Below, piece by piece: positions 1-12,100 of a stretch of 64,000 nt of DNA (positions are counted from its first letter, which is position 1; each line of letters starts with the position of its first letter). A program made the translations under genes and the position numbers. Source of the stretch: Serilophus lunatus (Eukaryota; Chordata; Aves; Passeriformes; Eurylaimidae); the NCBI GenBank assembly GCA_013399895.1, contig VXBA01011249.1:2914542-2978541 (forward strand). Direction: 5' to 3'. Under the pieces are notes generated by a model. The model made no database searches, had not been told where the DNA came from, and saw nothing but the letters and a program-made list of their open reading frames with translations.

Positions 1-180
1 TAACTTCGTGCCTCTTTTGTCTCCTATCTGCAGCGCTCGCAGCGGCCGCGGCTCTCACACCCCCACCCCCCTCGGCCGCCGGTTTGGGATCTCCCTGCTT
101 CCCCCCCAGCCCCCACCGCCAGATCCCACATAATATAGTGGTAAAGCCCTGCTCCCTCGCTCCTCTCCCTCTCGGAGTTT

Positions 181-217
181 TCCCCCCTTTCTCTCTCTCT
201 CTTTTTTTTTTTTTTTT
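181..217. repeat. Polypyrimidine tract: (CT)n then T16
   Basis: A C-run, a CTCTCT stretch and an uninterrupted run of 16 T (202-217) form a pyrimidine tract on the plus strand, purine-rich on the minus strand. It lies between the CCAAT box and the left edge and may be part of a leader of a leftward transcript. Confidence 0.7.
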
Positions 218-264
218 AATAATATTATTCTAAGCTGGCATGAAAAGTGATTATCCGCGCTGTG

Positions 265-269
265 ATTGG
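265..269 (-). promoter_or_regulatory. Inverted CCAAT box (NF-Y type)
   Basis: The plus strand reads GTGATTGGTCC, which gives CCAAT on the minus strand with the favourable flanks GGACCAATCAC. NF-Y sites of this kind typically sit 60-100 bp upstream of a start site. The placement would suit a leftward start near 165-205, but that is inference. Confidence 0.5.
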
Positions 270-339
270 TCCGGTTATCTGACCCGGGGACTGCCAGGAG
301 AAGACAATAGTTTTAGTCAAATTATTTGCCATGGTGACG

Positions 340-349
340 CTGTCAATCA
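340..349 (-). promoter_or_regulatory. PBX-MEIS/PREP decameric site (perfect)
   Basis: The plus strand reads CTGTCAATCA. Its complement TGATTGACAG is the full 10-base composite motif bound by PBX with MEIS or PREP homeodomain partners. All ten positions match. It lies 70 bp from the CCAAT box, a pairing known at vertebrate developmental promoters. Confidence 0.6.
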
Positions 350-390
350 GGGGTAACCCGATATGTTTTGAGGTGGCTCCCCGGCTGGGT

Positions 391-396
391 TGACAG
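391..396 (+). promoter_or_regulatory. MEIS/PREP hexamer TGACAG
   Basis: TGACAG is the core MEIS/PREP half-site. The preceding bases match only weakly the PBX half of the composite site. Alone it is a common hexamer; it is listed because of its neighbours at 340 and 467. Confidence 0.35.
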
Positions 397-462
397 ATTG
401 CTCAGATCCACTCAGAGGCGGCTCTGCGAGCTGAGATATTAGCTAGCGAGGGAGAAATTTCC

Positions 463-479
463 GCAGTGATTGACACTGC
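463..479 (+). promoter_or_regulatory. Near-perfect PBX-MEIS site inside a 6-bp-arm palindrome
   Basis: GCAGTG-ATTGA-CACTGC is a perfect 6-bp inverted repeat around a 5-base centre. The embedded TGATTGACA (467-475) matches nine of the ten bases of the PBX-MEIS/PREP composite, with C instead of G at the last position. The site marks the start of the first dense CpG block. Confidence 0.5.
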
Positions 480-830
480 AGGCGCCCGTCGGGGGAGAGA
501 GGGAGCGCCGGAGCTCGGAGCCCGGGCCCCTGCTTCTCTCCGCAGGGCGCTGCGGCGCGGCGGGACGGAGCCGCCGCCCCGTCTGGACCCCGTAGCCCCA
601 TTTCGACCCCGCCGCTCCGGACCGCGAGGTCTGACGTTCCCGGCACCCGCGGCTGCGGTGGGGCTAAAAGTCCGTCTCCGGCCTTTGCAGAAAAATTTTC
701 TTTCTAAATGTGTTCGCTTAGCTCCCCTCTCCAGCGCCCAGTAACCACTGTCGGAGAGTTTTATAGGGAAGGGGCCTCTCACGTACAATGGAGATCCTGT
801 TCGTGACCTGGGATCCCATTACACTCTGCT
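480..830. promoter_or_regulatory. CpG-rich block 1
   Basis: CpG dinucleotides are dense from about 480 to 690, with runs such as GCGCGGCGGGACGG. The block adjoins the TALE/CCAAT cluster and is probably the core of an unmethylated CpG island. Open frames on both strands here (67-128 codons) come from the low frequency of stop codons in GC-rich DNA and show no domain I recognise. Confidence 0.6.
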
Positions 831-1194
831 CATACCTGCCCGGGAGAGAGCAGGCACGATGATACGAGGCCGGAGAAGGATTGCCTGCCCATGAATCGCC
901 AGCCGTGTCCCCACCACGCTCCAGCGTGTGCTGGCATTTGTGATCACTGGACGCGGGACATTTATTTATACTCCGTTTCCAGGAGCGTGTCGGGATATTT
1001 CAATCAGGAGAGGAACACGTGTGAAAGTGTTAAAAGTCAGAGACACTTGGCTTGATTAAACTTACCCTGATCACCCACGCGTGCCCATTACACACAGCGT
1101 TTTAAATTTACTGACTCTGCGGGGCAAAGACCCGTATCATTTCCCGTCACTTTTCGGTCTACACAAAGCGAAAGGCGAGGGAGAGAGTTTGTGC
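831..1194. other. Moderate-GC spacer between CpG blocks
   Basis: Mixed composition with scattered CpG. It contains a 54-codon frame (891-1055) of no recognisable similarity. I see no other gene-like signal. Confidence 0.5.
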
Positions 1195-1830
1195 AAGCGG
1201 AAGGTGGAGGAAACGGGTGCAGGGAGACGCGGTGCTTTCTCGGGAGCGGCGCACCGGCTGCGCAGACGGACGGGACCACTGGGGCGGAGGCTGGCGCCGG
1301 GGCTCGCCCAGGTGAGGGCACTCGGAAGGAGCCTCCCGGCCACAAACTCGGAGCAGTTTCTATGGCTCGTAGTGTTCCCCTTTTGCGGAGAAATAATAAT
1401 TAATCCCACAAGCTCTTTCTACGCCATTTGCAGCCCTGACAGGAGAGGTCTCTGCAATTGTGGGTTCCTCACTCGGTACCTTTTTAGCCGCCCCGGCGCG
1501 TCAGGGATTTTAGCGAAGTCACAAGAGACGGGACTGCGGCTTCCCGTCTCGCAGCCTGAGCCTCCTTGGCCGATGGACGGAGCCTCCGTGCCGGCCCGGG
1601 CGGGCGCGGAGGCCATCCCCGGGGAAGGGGAGGCAGGGGCGGCGGCGCGCAGCCCGACGGCTCCCGGCGGCGGCGGCTCCCGGCGAGGAGCCGAGCCAGG
1701 GCTGCGGCCAGGGAAATGCGGCGGGGGAGGGAGGCAGGAGGAGGAGGAGGAAGAGGGCGGGGTACGGGGGCAGCGGATCAGCGTCCAGCTCCCAGCATGT
1801 CCGGACGCCCGTACGTATCAGTAACGTATA
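1195..1830. promoter_or_regulatory. CpG-rich block 2 with GGC- and GGA-rich core
   Basis: CpG density is highest at about 1560-1760, with GGC-triplet and GGA-triplet runs and several G-tracts (for example 1755-1770). A 247-codon frame (1081-1824) crosses the block, but its product is low-complexity Gly/Arg/Ala/Glu sequence with no domain I know. I read it as a consequence of base composition. The block may be an alternative or divergent promoter. Confidence 0.55.
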
Positions 1831-2985
1831 TCTATACTTTCTCGAGTGCGTTCCGCTGTGGAAGCTGCGTATCCTCCTACCTGTCCGTCCGGGCTTTTCC
1901 CGAGTGCTGCCATAAGGAAACAGTGGCAAGCAGGCGGTTCCTGCCCTGGATCCCCCGGGGACGCAAAATAGAGGCTTCTTTTTCAGAGCGGGAAAGAAAC
2001 AGCTTACATTCGTTTAAAACAAAATCAGGGATGTTGGTGATGGGTCCGTGAAGCCCCCTTGCATGATTCTCCCTCCGTCCCTTTACAAAATGAGCTCTCG
2101 ACCTCTTAGTGTCTCTATTCCGGCCGATCTCTCCAGGATTCAAACCATGCTGGTTTGTAAACGAAAGCATCCTGATCCCAGCGCTTCCTAGACAACCTAA
2201 GCGGCTGGATAGTTCGCAGCCACAGCGAACAGTGACGGGACAATCGATCCACTTCAAATGTTATTCCGCGCAGAAACGAGAGAGAAACACAAATCCCCTC
2301 TCCCCTTCCCGACCTCTGCGCACACACACTGTGTGCCTTCTCCTCCTTCCCGCGATGGGGACAGTGGAAATAGAGAAAAGCTCTAGAGAGGTCTGAGTTG
2401 TGTCTCCCCTCTCTCCGCTACCATGCTCGGTCGCCCCACGCTTATTAGGGATATACTTGACTCCTCTTCCTCTCCTTCCATCTCACAACCACATTGGTTG
2501 AATCTGAACGGGAGCAGCTCTTCGCCCTAGCCGGAAAGGTGATGTCAAAACCTGTTGCACGGATTTAGATCTGAGAGAATCTTCTTAGCGCTCTAAAATG
2601 TGAGTACAGAATCTACACGCCAGCTCCTCTGTAGGCGCTTTCATTTTAGGCTGCCTTAGCCAGGCTGCAGCTTGCACGTAACGTTAAGTTCACTTCCCAA
2701 GGAGCTGGGCAGTAGCAGGGCTACCCCTTTCCCGGGCACCCTGTATCAGCTTGCATCCTAGGGCAATTGCAAATTAGTGACATCTGGATCCAAATTCTAT
2801 ATAACTGCTTTTGACTTTCTGGAAAGCAAAAAATATTTCCTGTACACGCGAGGAGACAGCAGACACTGACTGCAAAGCCGCGGCACGGGGCAAATCACAT
2901 TGTGGCGCCTGGCGAGGGAAACAGGCAATCGGGCGAGGAGCTTTTCTTGGTATTTACTAAGAAACTCGTTCACTGCCATTCTATT
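1831..2985. other. CpG-domain spacer; CCAAT-like site near 2493
   Basis: Moderate-GC DNA. An inverted CCAAT box (ATTGG) lies at 2493-2497 in an otherwise unremarkable stretch. No coding signal beyond chance frames of 60-126 codons on both strands. Confidence 0.4.
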
Positions 2986-3240
2986 TCAGAACAGGGTACG
3001 CGAATCGCTTGCCTATGCTTGCTCCCGATTCGACGGGATCGTTTTGCCTGGCTGCTGCCGGCTCTCTCCCCTTCAGTTGCCATGGAAGGTTTTAGATCGG
3101 CCGCCCCAAACTTGTGCTCGGCCCCGCTGCCGCCGGGCAGAGAAACCCGGGTTTTCATCCCGGTCCCGGCAACGGCTGACACTTTGCCGAGGACCCACTG
3201 GGCAAAAGCGCCTCACCCCTCTGAGCAGTCATTGCCGCAC
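2986..3240. promoter_or_regulatory. CpG-rich block 3
   Basis: CpG are clustered (ACGCGAATCGC, TTCGACGGGATCG, GATCGGCCGCC). The block is shorter and less dense than blocks 1 and 2. Overlapping frames on both strands have no recognisable domain. Confidence 0.4.
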
Positions 3241-4584
3241 ATGCAGCAGCGTGCGAGACCATCAGTGTCAACATCATTGTGAAATATGAGTGAAATAAAA
3301 AGCCTTTTTTATTGCAATTCTCTTTTTATGAACCGGGACACAGACTGTCTGAAGAATGGAATGAAGGCGGCCGCGTCCCTTCCTAGGAGCCTTTCCTTGC
3401 GCGTAACTGCGTCGTGTCCACGAGTGAGTGCTCAAGGTAGCACTGCAGTTATCTGGAAATCGCCTTCTCAGCTGTGCCTTCACCGTCTCCCCGTAGACGG
3501 CAATCTGTGCGGGAGGCTGCAGGCCTGCGTCTTTTCCGTTAAAGACATCACTAAAAACAGGAGCCGTTTCATCCAAACCCCTGCCCTGCACCTTTCCGTC
3601 AGCCCCCACGACCACTGCCTTTGCGGAGCCCCTCACACATTTTACCGAGCCCTCTCTGGGCTCGGGACAAGCCTGTCACGCACTCTCCCAGGGCTGTGGA
3701 CACGAGCGCTCCTGCCTGCCGGCCTCGGTTCCCCGCATGGGCAGAGCAGGGCAGGGCAGGGCATGGAGTCGGGGTCCCGCCGAGGGCGCTTATACCGAGA
3801 GGAGTAGCGAACAAACGATGAACCCCGCAACCTTCACATGCCTGCCTCGCAGATGGCGAGGACTGTAGCGAAAGCAACCACAATGACAGACAGCTCCAAG
3901 TTTTCGTGGTTTTTCCGGGTGTAGGTTTTTTTTTTAAATTTGTTGTTGTTTACTTCTTTGTTTTAAAATGTTTTTGTTTTCTTTTGGCGGGGCTGCAATA
4001 TGCTTTCACCTTAAAACAGGTTGGATTTATCAAGACCGAAGGCCTGCCACAATTAGCTACTACTCCGACTAAGCTGTAATTTTTTTTTATCGTAGTGACT
4101 TTTACCAGGATACCAGGCCTACCTGTTCCACACAGCTCAACACGGGGGCTCAGCGAGTTTCGCGACCACACATTTCTCCGTGGAGGGACTAGGGCTCCTT
4201 CAGACGGCCAAAGCAAGCCAGGGATTCTCGGAGGCAGTTTTGCAAACTCGGATGCACGGGCTGTTCTCCTCACCCTCTCGTTTTTTGTTTTTTATTTTTT
4301 ATTTGTGCTTTTTTTTAAAAAAACCCGAGCCTATCTCATCAGAGATGGCACTAAGATCCTGTCCGGAATGAAAAAAAGAAAGCACGGTGAAAGAACATTG
4401 CACATAACTAAATCAAGACAAACAACAATTGCTTGTTGTTCCCTGATTTGGGGCAAAAAGAATAATTCAAAGCTTTTGCTGCGTGCAGTGCGCCGTTCCT
4501 CAAGGGGACTGGTCAAGGATTTCAGATATGTAGCGGGTAACTCGATTATGCTAACAAACTCCTCTTGAAAGAGAACGTTGTTGG
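3241..4584. other. Spacer with T-rich tracts
   Basis: Moderate to low GC. It carries several T-runs (about 3928-3936, 4081-4088, 4279-4316) and isolated CpG. Nothing gene-like is visible beyond chance frames. Confidence 0.4.
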
Positions 4585-4880
4585 GCTGCAGGGCGGGGAG
4601 CGGGTGCTGTGGACTGGGGGGGCCCGGCTGGGCGCCGGCGGGAGCGGAGGCTCTGGCTCAGGGAGTGTCCTTGCTCCCCGCGCCCGCAGCTCTGCCGCTC
4701 CTCTCCAGCACGAAGCCGTTTCCTCTCCGGCTGGACCTGAGATACTCGAACAACATCTTCGAAAGAAAGTATTAATTGGAAGATGGGGTCCTGATGCGAC
4801 GTGACTGAGTTGGCCTCGGTGAACTTTCCCGCCCCCGCCTCCCGGCCGCCCCCGGTGAAACGGGACTCCGGGGGCCGCAC
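4585..4880. promoter_or_regulatory. CpG-rich block 4
   Basis: GC-rich with frequent CpG and GGC/GGG runs (4592-4640, 4675-4700, 4828-4878). It continues the series of short islands typical of a broad developmental CpG domain. Confidence 0.45.
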
Positions 4881-5829
4881 TGTCCCCAGCTGAAGGCGCT
4901 GTAACCTCCCGCGCTCCTCACGAAACACGATAGCCCCCCAGATGACTAATGCGGGCGGCCCTGTCTACTTTTATATTGTCCCTTCTCAATCTCGGGCGAG
5001 GGGCTGAGGGTTTTCACCCAGTTCTGCCATCAGCACCTTCCCTGCCGTTGCTCTCAGCATCGGTATTTATTTGAGGTATCCTCCCTGCCCGGCCCACAGC
5101 CAAGCTCAGACCCCGCGGAGGGCACAGTCTGCTGGGGGCGGACTGGGGAGGGGGACGAGAGATCCCCTGGCCAGTGTCCACCCAACCCCCGCCCCGCTCT
5201 GGGCTGCGGGGAACTCCTCCGATGCTTTGCTGCAGGAGGGAACTCTCTCAGCAGACAGTGTACAGCTTACAGACAAGACAACAACAACAACAAAAGGCAC
5301 ATATGGTTAAAATAAGGAAAGAGAGAGAGCGCTTTCTGCCTTAGGGGATTGGCAATAACTAGCCAGAAATGCAGGATATTGAATCTAAACTTCTGGTGGG
5401 CTTCTGCGGGATTGACAACTTAAATCACACTACAAGCATCAATTTGACAATATTTGTAAACTTCTTGTTTCCAGGGATCTTCTTGATCAGAGATAGACCA
5501 GGTTCTTATGAGCTCCAGCCACGAAGGTCTTTCTCCCCACCCCCGACCCCCCCTTCTCCTTTCCCCTCTTCCGAGTTGATGAATAGCGATCAGGTTTCTT
5601 TTAATGGCTGCCCCCTATTCTCACAGCCTCCCACAACTAACCCAAGAGCCTGTTTCCTCGACCTCAGTTAATTCCGCTGATTATTCCAAGATGATGAGGA
5701 AAGCACGGAGATCGTTCACTGTTCCTACCGATTCAAGGCATTTTTGTTACCATTCCCATCCCTGGCTCACGGGGATTTGACCGGGGAGTATTTTTAGGAA
5801 CAGGCTGCTCTCCCTTCCCTCCTGCCTTC
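4881..5829. other. Spacer with (ACA)n tract
   Basis: Moderate GC falling to AT-rich. A short ACA-triplet tract lies at about 5276-5292 and a CCAAT-type ATTGG at 5348-5352. No recognisable coding sequence. Confidence 0.4.
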
Positions 5830-6150
5830 CCTCTCCAGGAGGCTGACAGCTCGGCCATAGTCCTGCCGCTCCGCGGGTGCGCGATCCCCGCCGCGGGGCT
5901 GGGGGCCGAGCACAGGGACCCTTCGCGCAGCGGCCGCGGCCGGGGGGTCTCAGGACAGGGGCACCCCTCAGGTGGCGGCGGCGCAGGTGAACCCGCGCTC
6001 CCGCAGGGCGCTTTTCCTGAAGGGGACCGAACTGCCGGCCGCCCCCTTCCGCGCAAGATGGAATTTCGGTTCCCCACTAGCAAGGAAAGCGGCTCTTTCT
6101 GCCCCACGGGCTGGAGGCGGAGATCCACTCCGAGAAACCTCACTAGAGGG
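5830..6150. promoter_or_regulatory. CpG-rich block 5, right-hand limit of the CpG domain
   Basis: Dense CpG at about 5865-6055 (CGCGGGTGCGCGATCCCCGCCGCGG and similar stretches). Downstream of about 6200 the sequence turns abruptly AT-rich and CpG-poor, so this block marks the edge of the CpG domain. Confidence 0.5.
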
Positions 6151-6199
6151 CTCTAATACTCAGCTCCGATCGCTGCTGAGAGAAAACAAGACTCATCCT

Positions 6200-9100
6200 T
6201 AACATCCTTCAGTCTTTCAGATGGATTCAGCCTGGTAAAGTCTCCTCCAGTCTGTCAAAGGTGATTCACATAGGTCATCACCATGACAAGAAATCCTTTA
6301 TCTTAGTAACAGCTACCAACTAGTCTACCTACCTGCAAGTGAGTGCAGCTGATGTCCTCTTCCTGATGCATAACATACAAGAGGATTTTGGGAGTCCCTT
6401 CCTCTTTTGTATCCATGGTAAGAGAAAGAAGCACAGTTCCTGAAACAACCAAGGGCCCCAGACACAGGTATTCTTGTCGAGATTTAGAGAGCAAGTGCTA
6501 TATACGGATATGTAGATTTTTTTCCCCCTTTACTACAGAAAGACCTTGTGTAAGTTCTTCCAAGGTCCATGAAGTGTAGTATGCCCCTAAACACATCTGT
6601 TATTTAAATTCTGCAAGACTGAAGCAAGCTGAAATATAATGCAGTATTAGCAGGTAACATACAGAGATATTAATGTCAAACAGTGTGGAATTTAACTGGA
6701 ATTCGTTATGGTTTGGGGATTTTTTTTCTTTTAAATATTTGCTATGATTTGCCTTTGGGAATAAATAAAAACAAAGAAGACAGTATCCATTAAAACTAAA
6801 GCAATTACTTGTTATAAGAGAAACTTCATAACATTTCAGAATGTTTCCAGTTTGTTTTAACTCCCAATAGTTTTTGTAAAATAAGTAAATTGCCTTATTT
6901 GCAGAAATTAGGAAGTGCAATTTAGTTGCTTGTCACGTCTTGCAATTCTCTGAGAAGCTTTGTGTACTGATCAAAACTACAGAAAAAGCTTTATGGAAAG
7001 CTAGATGGTTTAGATAATTTAACATCAGTTTAAAGCTGATCAACTTTCCTGTAGAAAATTTGCTACTTCTGAACTTGTGACAATGTTCTAGATTTTCCTC
7101 TGTGAATTTTTTTCAACCTCTTTTTTTTTTTCTTTTTTCCTGAGTTAATTCTGTCTCTGTCCTTTGATGTCTTCTTTATTCCATAGATTCTCAAATCAGC
7201 TCAAATATGCTGGGGACTTTTTACTTCCCAGAGAAAACCCCAGTATCCCTTTTCATTCCTTTTTTTTTTTTTTAATTATCCCCCCCCCTAGTTTTATTCT
7301 CCTTATAAACAAGGACTTTATTACTAGACTAAGGTTGACTCTGTTGCTTATTTAAAATGCAGAAAAGGCCAATCCAGTGAACACTGGGTTGGCTTCGGTC
7401 AGTTAAGTCACTTCAGCTGGCAAGACTCTGCACTGTACCGGTTAAGAAACAACCAGGTGCTGGGGTACCATACCCGCATCACATTCCCTTCAAGAGCCTA
7501 CTCATGTGTGCATAGTAAGGTGCATAAGGGCACATCATCTCCACTGGAAGTATATGCTAATGACAGCAAACACTGCTACCGTGAATTGCAAGAGTGGGCA
7601 TGAGCTCATGCACACCATTTCAGTGCTATCATTCACCCAGGCACGACTTTGGACTAGACGACACCTGGTTTGACTCCCCCTGTTCTAGTCCTCCAACACT
7701 CTTCTAGAAGCTTTTGCAGTGCCAGGAAGCCTTCCATGCTCTCAGTTTACTCCCTCTTTCTGCTTCATGTTATGAAAATATCACTTGAACAATTTGCAAT
7801 GCATTCCATAGATTGATATTCAGAACAAAAACCCTACAAGAAATAGGTTTGGTTTTGGGGTTTTTTTTTTTGAACTACAGAGACACCAGAAGACTTAAAC
7901 AGCTAGTGACAAATGTCACTTAGCCTCAAGAACAGAGAAGGTTTCTCAGCTGTCTTTTATTTAGTAATGAGGACATAGTTCAAACCTCCTCATAAGAGGG
8001 GCTTGGCTTTGCACCTTCTAGAGACCCGCTAGTTCTTTCTTCTAAGAAATTTAATCAATGCTGAAGTAATTTTCAGTTGTTTAATTCTCACCATAAATTG
8101 CAGAGGAAGCTGATGCTAGGCACAGGGCTAAAAATTTCATTGAGTGACAGGGAGCTGCAAAGAATGGGATTCTTGTGCAACTACCTCTCAATTTTTATAT
8201 ATCTGCTACCTGCCACAGGCAAAAAGCACTCAGGAAATTTTTCATTAAAGTGTGTGAATACACAAACACATGCATGAATTTACATGTATTTATGTAAGGC
8301 TATCTGGTTTAATTAACATTCATTTAATTTGAGTTGAAGGAAAAACATACTGCAATTTCTTTAAATCCAAGTCTTTCCTTAAACAGTAAGATAACATCAG
8401 AGTGATATAACATAGTAAACATTACCTCTATTATGAGGTCTTTTTCACTTGAATCACATAAGAGAGGTGGTGGAAGAAAGGAACAGAACACGAGATAAAC
8501 CGGACAAAGTGCAGGAAGAATTTTACAGAATAACAGGAATTTTTTCTCTCTCTTTTTTTTTAATTTAAATTGTTCTACATTCTGAAACAAATGCAGTTGT
8601 GGAGGAGAGTGATGTGTTCATGTTTATTTTTAAGTGGAATTAGGTTAGCGATAGCATTTGGCATGCACTGAAAAAGTCTGTGAACTGGGCCTTTTTGTCA
8701 TCCTAATGTGAGGCTCAGCTTCCAAGAAGAGAAGAAAGTAAAGAAGTATACTTGGGTGAGTTATGTGAATCATGATGTGGAAGCTGTAGTGTAATGAACA
8801 TGTGTTCAGTGCCAAACTGGATATCAGATTTGTAACTGGCAGAGGTGAATGAGTGGTGTGCCTGAAGATAGTTTGCTTAATTCATCAAACTGTTCTTTGA
8901 GACATTTGAATATGGAGGACAGGTGGGGCCATTAGTTTAAAGGATCAGGGCAAAAAGAATGAACGAAAGCTGCAAACCAAAAGCACAAAGCATGGTCTCA
9001 GCAACATCCCAGAGGAGGGTGTAGATATCATGAATAATCAACGGATTGCTACAGGCTGGATCAGGGTGACTGCAGTGATCTCTGAGCTTAACATGAAGCC

Positions 9101-12100
9101 TTCATCTACGTGAGAGAACTACTGGAGGGTTGCATTTACTGTCATTAATTTTGCAATCTATTTAACCTTATAACGCTTGTCCAGAGACTAGGAAAGACTT
9201 TTGCTAGTCCCCTACCTTAGCTGTGCAGTGGGGGAAATATCCTGAACACACAGAAGTTAATGGAATGAATCCTATTAGAGCTTGGATCAGGCTCCTGAAG
9301 CAGTTGAAAGTGCAGTGAGGAAGTAGGATTTGTCATGAAATAAGAAGTAGAAAGAGGCTTATAAAGGTAAAAGTTTGAAATGCTGTTGATAAACTTCCCT
9401 CAGGCATCTTCCAATTAGGCATCTGGCACAGAGAGTGGCAGATCATCTAGAGTGGCACAGATTTTGGAAGTATTATGGGACCAGTATTTTCAGAAGGAGG
9501 AAATGTTCCTGAAAAATGCATAAACTTTTTTTTCTTCAGTGTTAGGCAGGCATTTTATGAAGTCACATTATAATTAATTATGACTCACTTAAATTGATTC
9601 TGTTCCTTGGGGACAAGAAGATGAACATTTATGTCTCTGGTTACTTCTCTTAGGGCATGCGTAAAGCAGCAAAGAAATGCAAGTTCTTGTTCCTGGTGCG
9701 TTTCCTGTGTGCTACTCTTTCAGGATTCCAAAAGTGTTGAAGTATTTTCCATGTTATGTATGTAACCTTCAACACTTAAGTAGATGCACATTATCTTCTT
9801 CTGAGAAGTCTTATTTGACCTCTGGAGACCCATAATGTGATCCTCACTCAATCATTTTGAGCCTAAAGGGAACTTTCCTAGGTACCATAGAAGCAGCAAA
9901 ATTTAAATTGTCATTATATGTAGAATTTGATGAAACAGACACATTTCCTACCACATGTTAAATAAACAACTAGTTACTGTGTACTATGTGGTGATGCGGG
10001 TTGATAATCTGCTGCTGAATAATATGATGCCATGTGAAGACTTGGACTGTTTTCTTACATAGTCTTCAAGAAATAATATTTTCTTTTCTGACATCTGAAA
10101 ATTCACAGGCAAATAGGCAAGCATTCAAACCTTGTGCAAATGTTAACACTCAGAAGTGTGTGTTTCTGCATGGAATTAATGTATAGCTAGCAGAACTCTT
10201 GGATAGAGAAATCCTGTAAAAATACAGATTAGGCACACATAAAATATGTCTAACTAGTGTGCCAAGAATGTACAGTTTTATGAAATCTTTATTAGGTACA
10301 GAACTCTCAATATTTCCTTCTAAAAATTTTTGATTAGTATACAAAAGGGAGAATGTAGATTTCTGTAATAATAGCAGAACCTTCTTATTTCATATACAAT
10401 GAACCAAAAGAACCACATGACCTTACTTCCAAGGGCCAAGCCTTGCCTTCCAAACTCCAATTAGAAGCTGCAACTTGAATAATCCTATCTTTGAATGATA
10501 AACTCTACAATAAACCCATGTTATATAGCAATAGTAATTAATAGTAAGCCTGCATGTTGGGTGGAACTTTTTGAGTAAGACTGTACAATATTTGCCATGC
10601 TAAAATCCAGCAGTACTTGAAATGACCATTTAGATTGCCAACTTAGATGGGTAAGACTAAAAATAGAGAGACCATACCTGTATCTGAGTAGACCTATGTC
10701 TTGTTCAGCTTGATACAGGGTATATCCTCAGTAACTTAGGAGGAGATATTTTAAAATTCAAGAGCCAGAGCAGGTCAAAATCAGATAAACCTCAGAGCAG
10801 AAAACCCAGATTAATATTTACAGAAGTTATATATCTCTTCCCAAATGCAAAGTACTAAGCATTCATGTTCAACTACAATAGAAAGGTGAGTCTTTTTTAT
10901 GACTGTAGAAATAATATGCCCTGACAAATGGGAGAACCACCACCAAATCTCGTGACAGCCAGTGGCAACTGATTTTCTCCATCCCTTTGTGTCCTTGTAG
11001 AAACGGACCCAACTTAGATATTAACTTCACATTAAGCAGATTCATCCTTTTGGACATGTTAAAATACAAGTCTGAGTTGAGACACTAGGGTCAAAACCAA
11101 GCAAAGCTGCAGGAGATCAAATCTGATCTAAACTTGGGACTTCAAGGGCAGGTTGATTTCATTCTAATGATGTGACTATTTAGCATGCTGTTAGTGCTCT
11201 TATCTGTCTCTGACTCAGAGATCCAACGTGATTACCTGAACTGATGTCTTTTTTGAGAAAGGCTGAACAACCTTGCTCAAGAAATCCCCCTTTCCTGGCC
11301 TCTCTCCAACACTGTGCACTTTTCATGTGCAGATGGTCATTGATCTATCGCAGTACCTCCTGAGTACCTTCTGAGTATTTTCTGACGGTTGTTCAACCCT
11401 AGAAACAAAAAGGGAAAGTTGCCAAGTCCATTTGCTATATGTGACTCCTCACTTCAGTCACACAAGGAAAAGCTTTGTCTCTTTAACCTGAGCAGTTGAT
11501 GCCTGTGTTTTCTCTTCATATGTGTCCTCTAAAACTGAACTGTGGACTTGAGAGGAAACAAGCTTAATATGCCATGTGCTTCCTATTTGATGAAGGTATC
11601 AATGCTGAAACTCTGTTGGCATGCTAAAATGTGAACATTTTTACAGTGTAGCAGGTTATGGAAGTTGCTTTTGATAAATTCCAGTAACGACATTTTACAC
11701 TCCACGTGCTCATTTCTGTGAATGACAGATTGCACGACTACATCTCTAAAGAAGCTTCTGGCAAAAGGGCTACAGCTCACAAAGAAAGTGGAACATGTGT
11801 CTAATTCAGTGTTTCTACATTCCCTAGCACATTTACACAGCCCTACGATCTTGTTCTCTTTGATACATCAGAGCAAGAAAAAACACTGTTCACTGTAAGT
11901 TAGACACTCCTTAATAACATCAGAGTCTCTGCTGATGGAAACTTAAAAGAAATGTGTGGACATATTTACCTCTCCTTCATTGTCGACTGATTCTAAAGCC
12001 ATATGAAGAAGTTCACTAGAAACTTTCCTCTAGCTAGACAGTAGAAAAAAGGACAGAGTAGAGGTAGATGATGTGGCTTGTTGGATAGTAGGAATTAGAG

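Larger units (their letters stand above)
1..480. promoter_or_regulatory. Promoter-like segment with CCAAT and PBX-MEIS/PREP (TALE) sites
   Basis: This is the left edge of a CpG-rich domain. It contains an inverted CCAAT box (265-269), a perfect PBX-MEIS/PREP composite site (340-349), a MEIS hexamer (391-396) and a near-perfect composite site inside a palindrome (467-475), all within about 210 bp. A GATA-type TTATCT lies at 275-280. The CCAAT box reads on the minus strand and is followed, in that direction, by a purine-rich stretch (217 down to about 150) like many 5' leaders. The associated gene therefore more likely runs leftwards out of the window. No ATG-led conserved protein is visible here, so the gene is unidentified. 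A divergent transcript to the right is also possible. Confidence 0.55.

Noticed and set aside
1..480. Naming the left-edge gene (for example a MEIS or PBX gene)
   Set aside because: No coding sequence lies in the window and I cannot confirm the promoter from memory, so no symbol is given.
891..1055. 54-codon frame in the CpG domain
   Set aside because: Short, with no recognisable product; nothing distinguishes it from chance.
1081..1824. 247-codon open frame on the plus strand
   Set aside because: It lies across a GC-rich block with few stops on either strand; the product is low-complexity and shows no known domain or conserved start.
7645..7700. GGACTAGACGACACC, like a CR1 tail
   Set aside because: Only one short block fits; the rest of a CR1 end is not recognisable.
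9570..9581. ATAATTAATTAT palindrome
   Set aside because: A 12-base A/T palindrome is expected by chance in AT-rich DNA; no supporting context.
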